64,000 bases of DNA from Artocarpus heterophyllus (GCA_025403435.1 JAJQZP010000411.1:205320-269319), one strand, 5' to 3'; numbered from the stretch's first letter, positions 23,400-36,848 are shown. Notes: generated by a model from the letters alone, not told the origin. Translations and numbers: made by a program.

Positions 23400-24235
23400 C
23401 CACCGGTGACTTCATCGGTGATAGTGATGTCTGGCGTCATTACCAATAAATTTTTATATTTATATAGAAATACCATATTTCTATATAAATATAGTATTTC
23501 CTAGTAAATATCGTATTTTCTAATCGTCGGCAGTCCGACTAAGTCGTCGATGAATTTTTGTATTTACATGACAAATATGGTATTTTTAAAGAAATGATGT
23601 ATTTCTTAGCTATCAGTGAATTTTTATATTACACAGTAAATACGATATTTCTCATAAATATCGTATTTCTTGGCTGTAGGAGGTCTAGCGAAGTCGTCGA
23701 TAAATTTTTATATTTATACAGTTTAGAAATACTATAATTCTTGGCCGACACCAGCCCAGTAAAATTGCTAGTGAACTTTATCTTTGCATGGTAAATACGG
23801 TATTTCCAGAGTAGCCAAATTTTTATATTTACATTATAATATAATATTATAATGTTAATATTGTATTTCCTAGAGGCCGGTGGTTCGGTGAATTCACCGA
23901 TGAAATTTTATATTTACATTGTAATATAATATTATTAGAGAAATACTGTATTTTTTCAGCCATCAGTGGTCTGGCAAAGTCGCCCGTGAAATTTCATATC
24001 TACACTATAACATAGTATTATCGAAGTAATACTGTATTTCTCAGCCATCGGTGTCCGATGAAGTCATTGGTGAAATTTTATATTCACTGTAATACAGTAT
24101 TACGAGAGTAATACTGTATTTTTTGGCCGTCAGCAGTCCAGCGAGGTAGCCATTGAATTTTGATATTTACATAGTAAATACGGTATTTTTTGATAAATAT
24201 TGTGTTTCTCGGCCGCTGGTGGTACCAGCGAAAGA
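23400..24235. repeat. Degenerate minisatellite, about 82-90 bp units
   Basis: About ten head-to-tail units. Each has a GC-rich part (variants of ggccgtcggtggtccggcgaagtcg) followed by an AT-rich part (tgaatttttatatttacatag, then taaatacggtatttct and a mirrored taatactgtatttct). GC-rich parts start near 23524, 23671, 23740, 23875, 23957, 24040, 24125 and 24212; the last five are spaced 82, 83, 85 and 87 bp. Each unit contains a short dyad around the AT-rich part. Confidence 0.75.
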
Positions 24236-24239
24236 AAAT

Positions 24240-26238
24240 GGTGAGAGATATAAAAGATAAAATAATGGGGTATATTGGGGTTTTGTTCTTAATTTCTCAT
24301 GAGATATTACTCGATTTCGTATGTTATGCTATAAACTATATATTTTGAAACTATATGACATTGTTTACAAAGTTCTAACTTAAATAAGCTATTTTGCGCT
24401 TTCTACCAAAAAAAATTATGATAATCAAAGAGAATGGATTCTTATTACTCTATGTCGTCAAATGTTATCAAAACATACTTTTTTAGATATTTAACTATCG
24501 AAAATGTAATCATAAAAAACAAGTCTATATTGATACAGAGACAATAATACAAGCAAAATCTAAAGATTTGTGAAATTTGTCCCTTGCACTTGGACTTAAT
24601 TTGCATCATATTAATGTTTGCATCGTAGTTTATCTGTAACATTATGCAAGGTGACCTTCTTTCCGATAGAACATAGCAAATTGTACGGGGCATTTTAAAA
24701 AATGACTTTAAGAAAAAGTCATTTTGGACAAATGACCCTTTTTTTTTGTAGTTTTTTGAAGCAAAAAAACATGTTTTTGAGCATGAAAACTGCTCTAGTG
24801 TTTTTCTTTTCACTTTGTTGAGATTCCTCTCCTCGTTACAGTTATTTTCGTCTTTTTTTTGAAAAAAAACTGGGACAGTTTACCTGCCTAGAAATGCTTG
24901 TTTTTTTATGTAAAAAAAGAGAAGTCATTTCCTCAATTAGGAATTTTTTTTTCCCTTTTTTCAAATTATCCCAAATTGTACACATGACGGGTGGTAATTA
25001 TTATACAATTACATAGGAAAGGCACACAATTTTATAATTTACCTTGTTTTATCACTTTTTTTTAAAAGTAAATTTACCATCTATTCTTGAAAGTTATACT
25101 TCAGCTCTTCACGTTTAAATTTTTTATTTCAATGTTAACATATATAAACTTGTTGACGAAGAAAAAAAAATTGAAAAAATGTTTTAAATCACCAAAGCAT
25201 CTTTTTTAGGGTGGGGAGCTCGCCTTATTTGTGCCTGCCTCAAGCCAGTTTTGCGTGGATGAACTCATCTCATAAGAGCGAGACTTGCGTAAATCCAATT
25301 CGCCTTGGTTCTAACAACACATCAAGTGCGCTCTTCCATGAGGTAATACCAAGCAAGGCAACATTAGAATACATAACTCTACTGATTTTGTTGGCATTTA
25401 GGATGATCTGCATTTGGGTGTAATTAATTCCAATGTTAAGCTACTCCTTTTAAAAAATTTAGGTGTAATTCAAATATATTGCTTAATTAATGTCAGGGCA
25501 AAGTGGTATTTGGATAACCAAAATTTAACCCAACTTTGTAAGAAAAGTAACATATTAAAATCAAAATGTGAAAGTTAAAAGGATGGATTGTGTAATTTTT
25601 CTTATATAAATATACCTTGTTAGTGGTAAAAATTCGTCAACAGAACTCTAGGAAATAATCCTCGCCACGAAGCCAAACTTTTTCAGATTAAGTATAAAAT
25701 AAAAACAGAAAATAATAGACGATATAAGAAATTATAACGGTCCTCTTTTTTAAGAGCTATGTCTGCTTTAGATAAGAGGAAAAATTTACTAATTCTGAGT
25801 AAGGGATACACGCTCTAATGCTCAATATGAGGCTTAGGGACAATTTGTGGGTTTTTTTTTTATTAGCTATTACAATTAATTCTAATGGAATAAATAAATC
25901 AATTCATAAAATCAAAGAATTATATTTTTCATTTTTTAAACTAAGATTATTTCCCTAATCTGCATGATTGATGTGATCTTCTAGAAAGAAAAATCTGATA
26001 GTTTTCTAATTTAAATTTAAATATGACCAATAATTGAATCAGTCATATCATTATCTTGCCTTCGTATTGTCCAGCAACACCTCGCCCTTACGAGGAAAAT
26101 GGCAAGTCTCGGCCATTTCTAAGCCCAACCTCCATGCTAGAATTACTTAATAAACTTGTCTATCTCAGGCCTGGTCCATTAGGCCCACCAAGATTACTCA
26201 CAATGATACTCATATGCTAAAAGGACCCTAAACATTTT
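24240..26238. other. Intergenic DNA
   Basis: No gene is supported. 24660-24960 has T/A-rich mirrored pieces (aaatgactt in both orientations) that may be another foldback element. A GC-richer patch at 25205-25400 has a 70-codon frame without recognisable domain. 26070-26215 (caacacctcgcccttacgag and on) is repeat-like. Confidence 0.4.
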
Positions 26239-26659
26239 CACTATGTTTAATAGGTGCGACGGATGGAGTTAAGGAGAGGGGTAGAGGGAGAGAGAAGGAA
26301 GGAGACGTCAAATCCTTTATTTGGTGGGAGGGAGAGGATGAGGGAGAAGCGAGTCGAACGACGTGCTCTCTCCTTGATCCATCAAATTGATTCCTTCTGC
26401 TAATACAAGTATCTAAGCGATCTCTTCATTTAAGTTTTAAAAAGACTATTTTACCCTTTATAACTAAATTATTAACAAAAAAAATATAAATGTATTACAT
26501 AGTAATTTCACTAAATAACTATTATTTATGCTCCAAAATCTCTCTCTATCCTTTCAAACAACATAAAAGATTACTACAATTCTCTCCATCCTTCCTACTC
26601 TCCATCACTACAATTCTCTCCATCCTTTCCGCTTCCTATCCCTCTTACCAAATGAAGTG
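26239..26659. mobile_element. MITE of about 420 bp, copy 1
   Basis: It starts CACTATGTTTAATAGG and ends, reversed, CACTTCATTTGGTAAGAGGG. Purine-rich left part and pyrimidine-rich right part mirror each other. A second copy of nearly the same length is at 33194-33617. No target duplication could be fixed. Confidence 0.55.
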
Positions 26660-27737
26660 TGTCTACATAGACTATGGACTGTCCATCGGTAGAGGAAACA
26701 AACACATATAAGAAATCAATTGAGACGTTATCTATCCGTCCATGTTGTCCTCATCATCAGCATCGTCATCATCTCCCCTACATATTTGCTATTGGAATAA
26801 AATAAATATGAAGGGTTTTTTTTAAGGGATAAAATATAGACGACTTCTTTGGTGAAAACCTTCACTAGTTGTGCATGGTTTATAATATTAAATTTAGTCA
26901 AATTCACTAAGTAGATCCGACAGTTGAAAGAAAAACCTTATCAATAAATATCTTCTTTGATTCCTATAAGAGAAATTGACTAAAAGATATGCCAAAGCTT
27001 ACATCATGTAAGACACATGAATACATGATCATTTCAATCGAAAAGAAAACAGAAGGGACATATACGATTAGAATATTTCTTTCTTTCTCTCGTTTCTTTA
27101 GATTATTTATTTCCTTGAACCACGCATGGTGTTCAAACTGAAAGAAATAACAAAACGGGCTTTTCTCCCATTTTGGTCCTTGGCATAGTCCTAAATGGGG
27201 TTACATATCTAGTTTTCTACTTTGTGAATAAAACAAGTTTCATTCAACCTAAAAGCAAAAGATTCAAGCCAATATATTGGACTCATAATAAGCCTTCAAG
27301 AAAAATGAAAAAAAAAAATATTACAGAAGGAAAAAAAAAATACAAAAGAGTCAAAACAACCTTTCTTGTTCAATTGGGTGGTGACCCTAATTATTTCCCT
27401 ATTAAAGGACAACCCCTAAATGTTTAGAGAGTCAACCAGTTAAGATAACACGTGCATATGTCATATGTAGGGACATACATCAACAACATGATGCACCCAG
27501 TGAGCCAGATGTGGTACTCTCCTTACCAGTCGCCCCTCTGTCACAGACTTTAAGATAAAACATTAGTTTATCTTCTCTTTTAAGGAGGCAATTTCTTTGA
27601 GGCTACTGAAAAGTAAAGCAATTAATGGGTGTTTTTTTTTGTCCGTTAAATTTATAAAATAAATAATTTTAATTAAATTTAATAATTTAAAAATATATAT
27701 TATTGGAGAGAGTCTCCACTTGAGGAAAAAACCTTAA
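26660..27737. other. Intergenic DNA
   Basis: AT-rich with a short CATCATC run (about 26750). The frame 27173-27427 is low complexity and has no known domain. Confidence 0.4.
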
Positions 27738-27857
27738 GGGTACGTTTGGTATGAGTATTTGAATAGAGTATTTGAATAAAGATTTAAATTTTTGTGAGAG
27801 AAGATACTGTAGCAAAATAATTCAAACCGTAATTTGAAAACCAAAACAAACAGGCCC
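27738..27857. mobile_element. 120-bp Tourist-like MITE, second copy
   Basis: Begins GGGTACGTTTGGTATGAG and ends CAAAACAAACAGGCCC. Flanked by TAA on both sides (27735-27737, 27858-27860), the TWA duplication of PIF/Harbinger. The interior (tatttgaataaagatttaaa and on) is nearly identical to the copy at 8373-8492. Confidence 0.8.
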
Positions 27858-27860
27858 TAA

Positions 27861-29749
27861 GAGAAATGATTTTTCTTTGATTAATAATCTATTGATAGTT
27901 GAAGTTATGTTTTTTACTGTTAGATTCGCTCAAAATTACTTTTATTTTAAATAAATTTATCGGTTGAAAGATAAATATTTACAACGGGTTATTTTTTCAA
28001 TGCCTAGTAAAAAAATCTCTTATAAAAGAGGATTTTTTTGGTGAAAATCTATACTAATATTGTATATCTTTTGAAATTGTTAAATTTAATTAAAATTATT
28101 TTTTTTAGATCTGTAGTTGAAAAAATAAATATTAATCAGTGAACACCTTTTTGGGTCTTCAATAGAAAAATTGCCCTTAAAAATTTGGAAAAGAAAAACA
28201 AATTTTATTTTATTTTATTTTCTTTTCTTTTCTTCATAGAAATGGGAAAAAGACTGGAAAAACGTTTATAGCTTTCTGATCAAAGCAGAAGGACAAAGTC
28301 ATGGGTTAAATCAAACAGAAAAGAGCTCTCCAATCGTGTCGGGGCATTTGTGCAGGTATAAGCTGACAGTGATATGCTGACAAAAGAGTACATGCATTTC
28401 CATGCAATTGTCTCTAAAACCTTTTTTTAGTTTTTACACCTCCAAAACTCACCACTTTTTTTTTTTTTTTTTTTTTAAATAAATCTCCAAAACCAACCGC
28501 TTGTTAAATCTTGTTCCTATTTCCTACACACCTTGCCGTTAGTATTGGTAATTGAGAGTTAAAATTTTTTCTTGTATATACTATTTCTGCTTCAATCATC
28601 TTTGATACAAATACAAGTATTATTATTATATTTGTCATCAAAAAAATATAAAAATAGTATATTTGATATGTTATTTTATTTTATGCTCTAATACATAAAG
28701 CTATTTAGAATCTTATATTTGTCTTTTTTCATAATTATTAAACTTTAAAATTTGTAAAAGTAAACTTTTAATACTAAAACAATTAAAAAGTAAGAATATT
28801 GTAATTATTAAAGTAAAAAATCAATTTTACAAACTATAAGAATCAAATGTCAAATTTGCTACCACAAAGTTTAACATATAAAAATAGCATTATATTGGAG
28901 AGTTTTTTTACACTCAAATGATAAATTAATTTTTTATTGACATATTAATTGAGCATTGCATTAAAAATAAACTTATATATTAAAAAATCATTGCACCTCA
29001 ATTGGCCCCCTTTTTTTGTCAAAATTTTGTTTCCCTTGAATTTAATTGATACAAAAGTCTCCATGATTTCCTCATAATTTGTTTATTTCAAGTGCGGCTT
29101 ATAAATCCACTGTACCTCATAAATTCATGATTATTGGTTCTTTAAAGTTCAGACCTACTAAAGGCCTGTTTAGCAGAGCTTCATACAATTAGGTTTAATA
29201 TATTTATATGATATTTGAGAACACAGTTGAAACTATAAAATATAATTCTGATTAATTTTTTATTAAAAATTTATTAAAAAAAATACTGTAGTAAAAAAAA
29301 TTACGCTCCTAATTATCTTATTATTATATAACTTTTAACTGTACCGTTTCAATCATAGGAAGCATACGCCCTGTAAGCATGTGTATTTGAAGCTTTGAGA
29401 GTGGTGTGTAGGGTTGTATTTGCATATATATACAAATATATAAATATCATTTGTTAGGAATGTATTGGTTACAACTCATCCCTATAAAAAGGGGGCCGTA
29501 CGTTTTTTTTTTTTTTTGCTCATTAAACAATCGGGGCTGTACGTTAATTATCTTAAGATGGAAAGGCATCTTCATAATTACTTTATGTGAGACTTTTTGG
29601 GAACATCATTATGGAAACACACCAACACTTATTTTTATGTACAGAATTTATGTCAGTGAAAAAAAAAAAAAAAGTTGGTAAAGTTTTTTTTGGGTACATA
29701 AATTAAAAAACTTATGATCAAGTTAGAGTGATCATAGGAAAATGAGACC
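27861..29749. other. Intergenic DNA
   Basis: No gene. Very AT-rich, with a poly-T run at about 28457-28476 and several short inverted repeats. Confidence 0.45.
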
Positions 29750-30279
29750 GGGTCCGTTTGATAAATGATTCGAATTAGTGATTTGATTTAAGTTATGTGA
29801 TTTGAATTAGTGATTTAAATTACTATCTGAATTGATGTTTGGATTACATTTAAGTTTTAATCTGGATATAAAATAAAATTAAAATTTGTTTTGAAGAGGT
29901 AGTGAAAATTGTTTTTGATTTATTAACAAATCTAATAAATCTTAATATTAATGATCCTAAAAAATATGCAATATGGATCTCAATTTATTTCTCTATTCAC
30001 TAAAGACACAAAGAAAAAAGAATCATCTCAATTGGATATCAAATAAAGAAATTATGATTTTTTTTCTCAAATATAAGAGAGAGAACTTTAGCTTTTACTG
30101 TAACAAAAATATTGAGTATCAAAAGTTTAGGAGGTCAAAACTTTAAAAACTTGGATTTTTGATACTCATTTGATTCAAATTTAATTTGAGGGAAACAAAT
30201 ACATATCTAAAGGATTCTTCATACTCAAATCCAAATTTGAGTCTATTGGATCCAAAAAATACATAAAACAAACATGCCC
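29750..30279. mobile_element. MITE of about 530 bp, copy 1
   Basis: Begins GGGTCCGTTTGATAAATGATTCG and ends AAAACAAACATGCCC. Colinear along its whole length with the copy at 32118-32658. This copy no longer shows a clear 3-bp target duplication. Confidence 0.65.
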
Positions 30280-30403
30280 AAGATCTTCTTTTATAACGCA
30301 TGAGTTCTAAGTATATAGAAAGAAAAACATTATATCGAAAAGATGGTAATTTTATATCTCACTTTATTAAAAAGTGTGGCGTTTAAATCCCCATCTTATT
30401 AAA

Positions 30404-31760
30404 TTATTTCTTAAAAGATTGTATATACATATGTATGTATATATACACAATATTAAGTATTTTTATATGATATTTAAAAAGCGTGGTTGAAACTGAAATT
30501 TTTGAACTAAAAACTGTAGCATATGATATCTTTATACTCACTTTTACCGTTTTTTGTAACATGTGAGAGTTACAACTTTTTAAACGATCAAAATGTAGGA
30601 GACTTGGGCAGCGAAGCCATGTTATTTGGTAAGCTTTCCAGCACATAGGACAATAATATTGAAACTTAAAATAGGTATACAACCCACTTCAACTAATTTT
30701 TTGTTTCAGCCACAAAAAGAATTGTCCATCTTACATATATTTTCTTGTCTTCTCCCTTGCTTTTTCTGATGGTGGCGGTGGTTGGTTGATTAATTAACCA
30801 TACTTTTGCCAAGCCATCACCATCCAAGTGCTCTAATCACCGCCCTAGTAGCTCCAAAAATTTGTGCAACCAAATGAATTTTGCATCAATAACTAAATAT
30901 CATTGTATGCCCTTGAATATCCTTCTTTTTCTCCCTTCAAAAAATAATAAAAAAAAAACCCATCTTCTCCTTTGCCAAAGATAAAGGAGGTGGTTGAGCA
31001 TTATGGGGTATTATCAAATCAAATCAAACAATCAAAGCATAGATTAATGAAGAAAAGATTGGGTTAAAATTAGTGAATGCCAGCTACCTTAATGGGACAA
31101 AGAGCCAAGGGGGAAAAACAGAGGAGGTGAAGTATCTTAAACGTGAGCACCACCAACCGACTTTTATCCCTTTTCTTTCATGTGATTTGTTTGGGTGGAC
31201 TTTAGTGACACGGTATATTCATCTAATACTATGTAAATCAGATTAGATTCAGTAATATGCAAATTTGATGGCTTAGTGGAGATTTAGAATTCGAATTCCT
31301 CTATCTTGTTTAAAATTAAATGAAAAATATACAAATTAAATGATTTTTACTATATTCATGTAATACACTAGTAATGTATATTTTGGAACATCGAATCGTA
31401 TTATGTTATAATTATGTTATAATTATAATTATGCTATAATTAACCAACATGTGAATACTATAAAATATAATAAAATTGCATTATGTTACCTAATTTTATC
31501 TCTCAAGATAATATTTCAAAAATGTTTTTAGTAGGATAAAAAAAATTACCCTACTGCATTTCTTGTTCTTGACTATCGGATTGTCATTAGATAATTATGG
31601 GCGTGCTCTATACATTTACTTTTTTGGTTGATTTTTTAAGAATACTTTTAGTGGATTTTTTTCTTTTCTAATGTTCTCAATTTTTTAATTTAGTATATAA
31701 AAACTTTTTCCATATATATATATATATATATTAATTAGGTTGTTTTCAACAGTTAAGTTG
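30404..31760. other. Intergenic DNA
   Basis: AT-rich; microsatellite-like tatgtatgtatatata at 30429. A MITE-like core (acatgtgagagttac) lies near 30560. No gene seen. Confidence 0.4.
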
Positions 31761-31915
31761 AGAATGGTGCCAAGGCTTGGACCAACCAATAGGATTAGTA
31801 TTGGAGTCGGATCTATACGTTAGGATCGACATTGAGGTCGGAGCAACATGCTGAGATCACTGTTAGGGCAAAACCAATGGATTGGGATTTACCAGGGTTG
31901 GATCAACAAGTTTAA
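31760..31915. repeat. Short internal repeats, unclassified
   Basis: Short pieces recur in tandem with variation (variants of ggatcgacattgaggtcggagcaac). It resembles a fragment of a retrotransposon leader or a small minisatellite. No protein. Confidence 0.25.
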
Positions 31916-32117
31916 AATGACATGAAAAACAAACATACAAGCAATATGAGCAAAGCAGATAAATAAACCCCGTACGTTTTATGGCTGGTAGGGTCTGACA
32001 TCTCGGTCAAACAAATGAATTGGTGTCAGCTCACATCCCCATGAATTTGATCCTGATGCTTAACTTGACATGTTGATGTATGTATGTATGTATGTCTCTA
32101 TGCGTGTAATATACTTA

Positions 32118-32658
32118 GGGTCTGTTTAGTAAATAGATTCAAATTAATGATTTGATTTGAGTTAATGTGATTTGAATTAAGATTTAAGTTAGTGGTTTGA
32201 ATTGTTATCTGAATTGATTTTTAGATGTGCATTTAAGTTTTAATTTAAGCATGGAATAAAATTAGAATTTGTGTTTGGAAAGTTAGTGAAAATAGTTTTG
32301 ATTTATCAACAAATTTAATAAAATCTTAATGTTAATGACCCTAAAAAAATGCAATATAGACCTTAATTTATTACTCTCTTCACTGGGAATACAATGAAAA
32401 AAGAATCATCTCAATTGGATAACAAATGAAGAAGTTATGATTTTTTTCTCAAACATAGGACATTGAATTTTAGTTTTTATTATAATAGAGATATCCAAGT
32501 ATTAAAAATTTAGGGGAGTCAGAACTCTAAAAACTTGAATTCTTACTACTTAAAGAATTCGGATTTTGGGGGAAACAATCACTATCTAAAGGATTCTTAA
32601 TACTCGAATTTAAATTTGAGTCCAACGAATCTAAAGAGTTTTCGAAACAAACGAACCC
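32118..32658. mobile_element. MITE of 541 bp, copy 2, with TTA duplication
   Basis: Begins GGGTCTGTTTAGTAAATAG and ends CGAAACAAACGAACCC, flanked by TTA (32115-32117 and 32659-32661). Terminal sequence and duplication fit PIF/Harbinger. It lies 1.84 kb downstream of its relative at 29750-30279 in the same orientation. Confidence 0.75.
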
Positions 32659-33193
32659 TTAATATTAATCAATTATATAAATACATTATTCTTACTAATC
32701 TGAAATATCTTAAATACTTCCAATGCATTTATTTCTTAAGGCATTAATCCTAACATTTGAGAGTTAAGAAAGCTATTACCAAGAAAAATCGGAAGAAGAA
32801 TTCAAAAAGTCTAAAAGAATCAATCGGTGCACAATACACTAGTTAATTCAAGGAAAAAAAAAATAGCGAAGAACATCATTAGTATTGGAACAAGTTGGCC
32901 ATCCAAAATTTTACCCAATAGGTGCAAATGATTATCGTTGTAATTATTTCATGGATTATTTTAAAAAATAACACAGATAAAAATTTTAATAGCAAGGCCG
33001 ACACTACTTTTTGGAATTCTCATTTCTAACAATGACACGTTATTAGTTGCGGGCTCCACACATGTACGTTGTCAAAATTACCCTTATTCAATCCAATAAT
33101 CACTATATGAGTCCTGATATAAATTACAATTGCTTATTATTATAATTACTACCTGAAAAAATGAAATTATAATTTTGAAAATATAATGATACT

Positions 33194-33617
33194 CACTAAG
33201 CAAATTTTTAGTAGGAGGCAGGGTTGGAGGGAGAGAGAGGGGTAGAGGGAAAGTAGTGGGGGAGAGGAAGAATTCATTGTTTAGTTGAAGAAAGTAGAGG
33301 AGGAATAAGGAGAAATGGAGGAAGAGCCTCTACCTCTAGGCCGACCAACTTGCATTCTTCTATTGATAGAGAGATCCAATCAATCCATTTAAATTTAAAT
33401 AAAAGATTTTTTTATCCTTCAAAGTACATTATTAAAAAAAATAGTATAATGTACCATATAGTAATTAGACAATAATTATCATCCATCCTTCCAACTATCC
33501 CTCCTTCTCATCAAAACAATATAAAAGATTATTATAATATTCTCCATTTTTTATATTCTCTATCTGTCTAATTTACCCTATCCTTCTTGCTCTCCGCCCC
33601 TCATATCAAATGGAGTG
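33194..33617. mobile_element. MITE of about 424 bp, copy 2
   Basis: Begins CACTAAGCAAATTTTTAG and ends, reversed, CACTCCATTTGATATGAGGG. Same purine/pyrimidine layout as the copy at 26239-26659. Confidence 0.55.
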
Positions 33618-34261
33618 CAAGTGATCTTTTACTTATTATTCAATTTGGAAACAAATCAAACCAATTTACCAATCTACTCGGTCAAACCTACCCTCCCATT
33701 GTTGTTCTACTCTAATATCTAATATTGCTTCCTAGATTTATTTTTATTTCAAAGATTGTGGACTATATTATTAGACTATTATCCTGCATTGTACTTTTTT
33801 GTATATAGACTCGTATACACACGATTCAAGATTTAATAATCAATAGTCATATATCCTTAGTTTGATTTATACAATTAATATTATAGTAGTAAATAGGAAA
33901 CATTGATACATAAAATGAGTACATATACTTTTATTGAAGTAAAATGTCATAAATACATTTTATATATTTATTTTTTTAGGCCACCAATCCTAAAATTATC
34001 ACATGTATGACAATGAATACTCATGTTTCATTTCGATTGAGAAGAAATTTTTTTTTTAACTATAAAGTCTAATTCATTTGATTTGAATTAGCAAATTACT
34101 CGAATTATTGAGATTTTGGGAAAAAAAAAAAGTCAATTATTTTGTTGCTAAGGGTATGTTTGATACGTTTGATTACACATAAATTAAAAATTATCCAATT
34201 CACCATTAAAAAATTGAGTATTTGAGATGTACATTAATAGAAGATTTTTTTATTTTAAATT

Positions 34262-34345
34262 TTGAGGTAGGGGACTCGAACTTCATCATGTAGGGGAGTT
34301 AGACGTGAAATTATTATCAGGTTATGCCTACTATCACAAATGTAA
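34262..34345 (-). mobile_element. SINE-like repeat, copy 2
   Basis: On the minus strand: GTAGGCATAACCTGATAATAA, then a box B-like GTTCGAGTCCC (34271-34281) and an A-rich tail. Same plan as 8540-8640. Confidence 0.45.
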
Positions 34346-35346
34346 GATTTTTAAACTTGGAATTGTATAAGCTTGAGCATAGTTTTCAAATTAAAATTTG
34401 TACTAAAAAAATATATTGTGTTTGGACTTTGGATTTAGGAGTCCTTGTATGGCTTGGTCGGTTTTGAGGGTTTATCAAAATTAATATCAACTTACTTTTG
34501 GCTAGCTTAGTTGGTTTGAAAATTTTAAAGGGAAATCAAACTAAACTAAGTTAGTATAATCACGTTGAACGGTTTAGGTATGTCAACTAATTCTTAATAT
34601 GTAGAAATTTTTGACTAGAATAAAATTAACTACTGAACTTTTAAAGTTTTTTTAGCTTTTGTGGGTTTGGTGGTTAAAAATTTCTTAAACGGCTAACCAA
34701 ACAAAAAATAATAAAATAAGAAACTTAGAAACCAACCACACTTAATCTATTAAAAACATAAATAACTGGTTTTATTCTGTTCAATTTGTAATGTTTTAAT
34801 GGTCTCTTTGAGGGAGAGAGTCTTGAAAAAACAAGAAAGAATGACAACTTTTCTTTTTTCATTATTTTTTCCTTCTTAAGAACAAAATAGAACTTGAATT
34901 AGATGGAAATAACATATTTTCCCTTTCTATCTTTTTTTTTTCAAATAAATATTCTTCTTTTAGTTATTTTACCTTAAATAAAGAATTTATTCATTCTCTT
35001 AAAAGTAAAATTAGATAATTCATTTCAATATTTCATGGCAAAAGAAGATTCAACTTGGGTGGGTGATTTAAATCTTACTAAACAAAAAGCTCTCAATATG
35101 CCGCTAACATGTATTTTTTTCCTTCTCTTCCTCTTTTTTTTCCCTTTTCTTTTCTCTCTCTTTTTTTTTGTCTTTCTTTTTTATTTGCATTTTTTTGTCC
35201 TTCGTCTTTTGTCCCTTTTTATTTTTGTGTTTTTTTTGTCGCTTTCTCCTAATATCTTATATATTCTCAAATTTACTTCATCAATTTTTTTTTTAACGTG
35301 TATAATCAAAATATGTTTTCATTTTAATTTATCCTTATCACATATG
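34346..35346. other. Intergenic DNA
   Basis: No gene. The 109-codon frame at 35035-35364 is a poly-T-driven hydrophobic frame without a domain. Confidence 0.4.
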
Positions 35347-35513
35347 CAATGTTTGGCAATGTGAGTTAGAACTAAAACTTTTGGTTGTTATAGTGTAAAA
35401 CTCTCAATGTTACAATGTCAAAAAAAGTGTATTAATATAGTGTAAAGCCTCACATGCTACAGTGTTTTTAACCAAAATTGGTTCTAACCAACACTCCCAA
35501 ATACCCTTATATT
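35347..35513. mobile_element. MITE with tgtaaagc core
   Basis: Left end tgtttggcaatgtgagttagaac mirrors the right end ggttctaaccaacactcccaaa. The centre has agtgtaaagcctcacatgc, a motif shared with several other elements in this window. Confidence 0.5.
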
Positions 35514-35779
35514 CTTTTATATTAACTAAATTATTATTTTACAAAGTGTACAGACCATTTAACAACATAGTTCAAACTACAAAGTTATGGTTCAAACCAA
35601 ATTTGCTACCATATATTCTCATAAAGCTAGAAATATAAACCAATTTTGTTCAAACTTTTGGTTTGAATTACGCTCCTAAACGTCCTTGAAATCTCCAAGT
35701 TTTTTGTTCTCATTTTTAGTTTCAACGTTTTTTGTTATTGTCATTTTGGTTCTCAAAGATTTTTCTATTCATATGTCTT

Positions 35780-36848
35780 TAAAAAATAGAATAGATTTTA
35801 TCTTTGCTCCCCAAAAAAGTTACTTTGTCATCTTACCCATGAACTTTAAAAACTAGCATGCATATCCCTCAAACATTAAAATTTTAGCAAAAATAGCCCT
35901 CTAACTTTAAAACGTTAGTAAAAATGCCCCTTTTTGTTGCATTTCGTTGACAAAGTTTTATTTTTGCCCCTCCCAAACTTTGGTAACTATGTTATCTTGC
36001 CTTTTGAACTTCAAAAACTGGTATGTTTATCCCCTAAACTTTTTTATTCTTTTTCTTTCATAGTCAACAATTCTTCACGCAAGCCAAAAATGAAATTGCT
36101 CACTTAAGAGTCATGGACTGAGATAAGACTGAACAAGATTTGTTCAGTAGTCAAGGAGGAAGACAATAAGGAATGAGAAAGAGGAGGCAAACTAGGGCTC
36201 GAACTTGAAGCCCAAGCTCTAAAATTACAATCATTGAGGAGGTTAAGCTTGAGATTAAGCAAAATTCATGGATTTCAAGTGGATTGAAAAAGAGAGAATT
36301 GTGCTTTCTAAGAAAGAGGCATAATAGAACTAGAATAAAGTGAAAGATTTTTGTTGACCCCAAGCTTGCTTCCACTCTCCTCCTCCTCCTCCTTCTCATT
36401 CTTTTTGGCTTCCTCTACCACTACTCAACAAATCTTGTTGCGCTCTACGCTAACTATGTCATTCGTTGCCACGTGTTTTATAATTTCACCCTCATCTCGA
36501 TGAAATAATACTCTTTCGTCTTGGCTCAATTCACGACTTTTAGGTGAGCAATTTGACTTTTAACTTATGTGAAGAATTGTTGACTAGAAAAGAAAAAGAA
36601 AAAGTTTAAGGATAATTATACAAATTTTTGAAGTTTAAGAGGTAAGATATATAGTTTTAAAGTTTGAGAGGCAAAAATAAAACTTTATAACTTAATGTAA
36701 CAAAAAGGAGCATTTTTTTACTATTTTAAAATTTAAAGAGTATTTCTACTATCGTTTTAAAGTTTAAAGGTGTGTCTATTAATTTTCACAAGTTTGAGAG
36801 GTTGGATAAGAAAGTGACCAAGCTCGGGTCAAAAATAAAATTTATCCC
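35780..36848. mobile_element. Long-TIR element, Mutator-like
   Basis: Arms of about 310 bp (about 35789-36110 and 36535-36848) are imperfect inverted repeats: the left gaatagattttatctttg matches the reverse complement of the right end, and inside gtcaacaattcttcac (left) faces gtgaagaattgttgac (right). A candidate target duplication aaaaaata is at 35781-35788 and 36849-36856, but it is low complexity. The centre (36110-36535) has a CTCCTC run and no recognised gene. Confidence 0.65.

Noticed and set aside
23400..24235. CRISPR-like array
   Set aside because: Units are tandem without unique spacers, and the window is plant nuclear DNA.
31260..31320. Another SINE (ggcttagtgg ... gaattcgaattcc)
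   Set aside because: The two boxes are too close together and no body or tail can be defined.
35035..35364. 109-codon plus frame resembling a membrane protein
   Set aside because: Hydrophobicity comes from poly-T; no start context or family resemblance.
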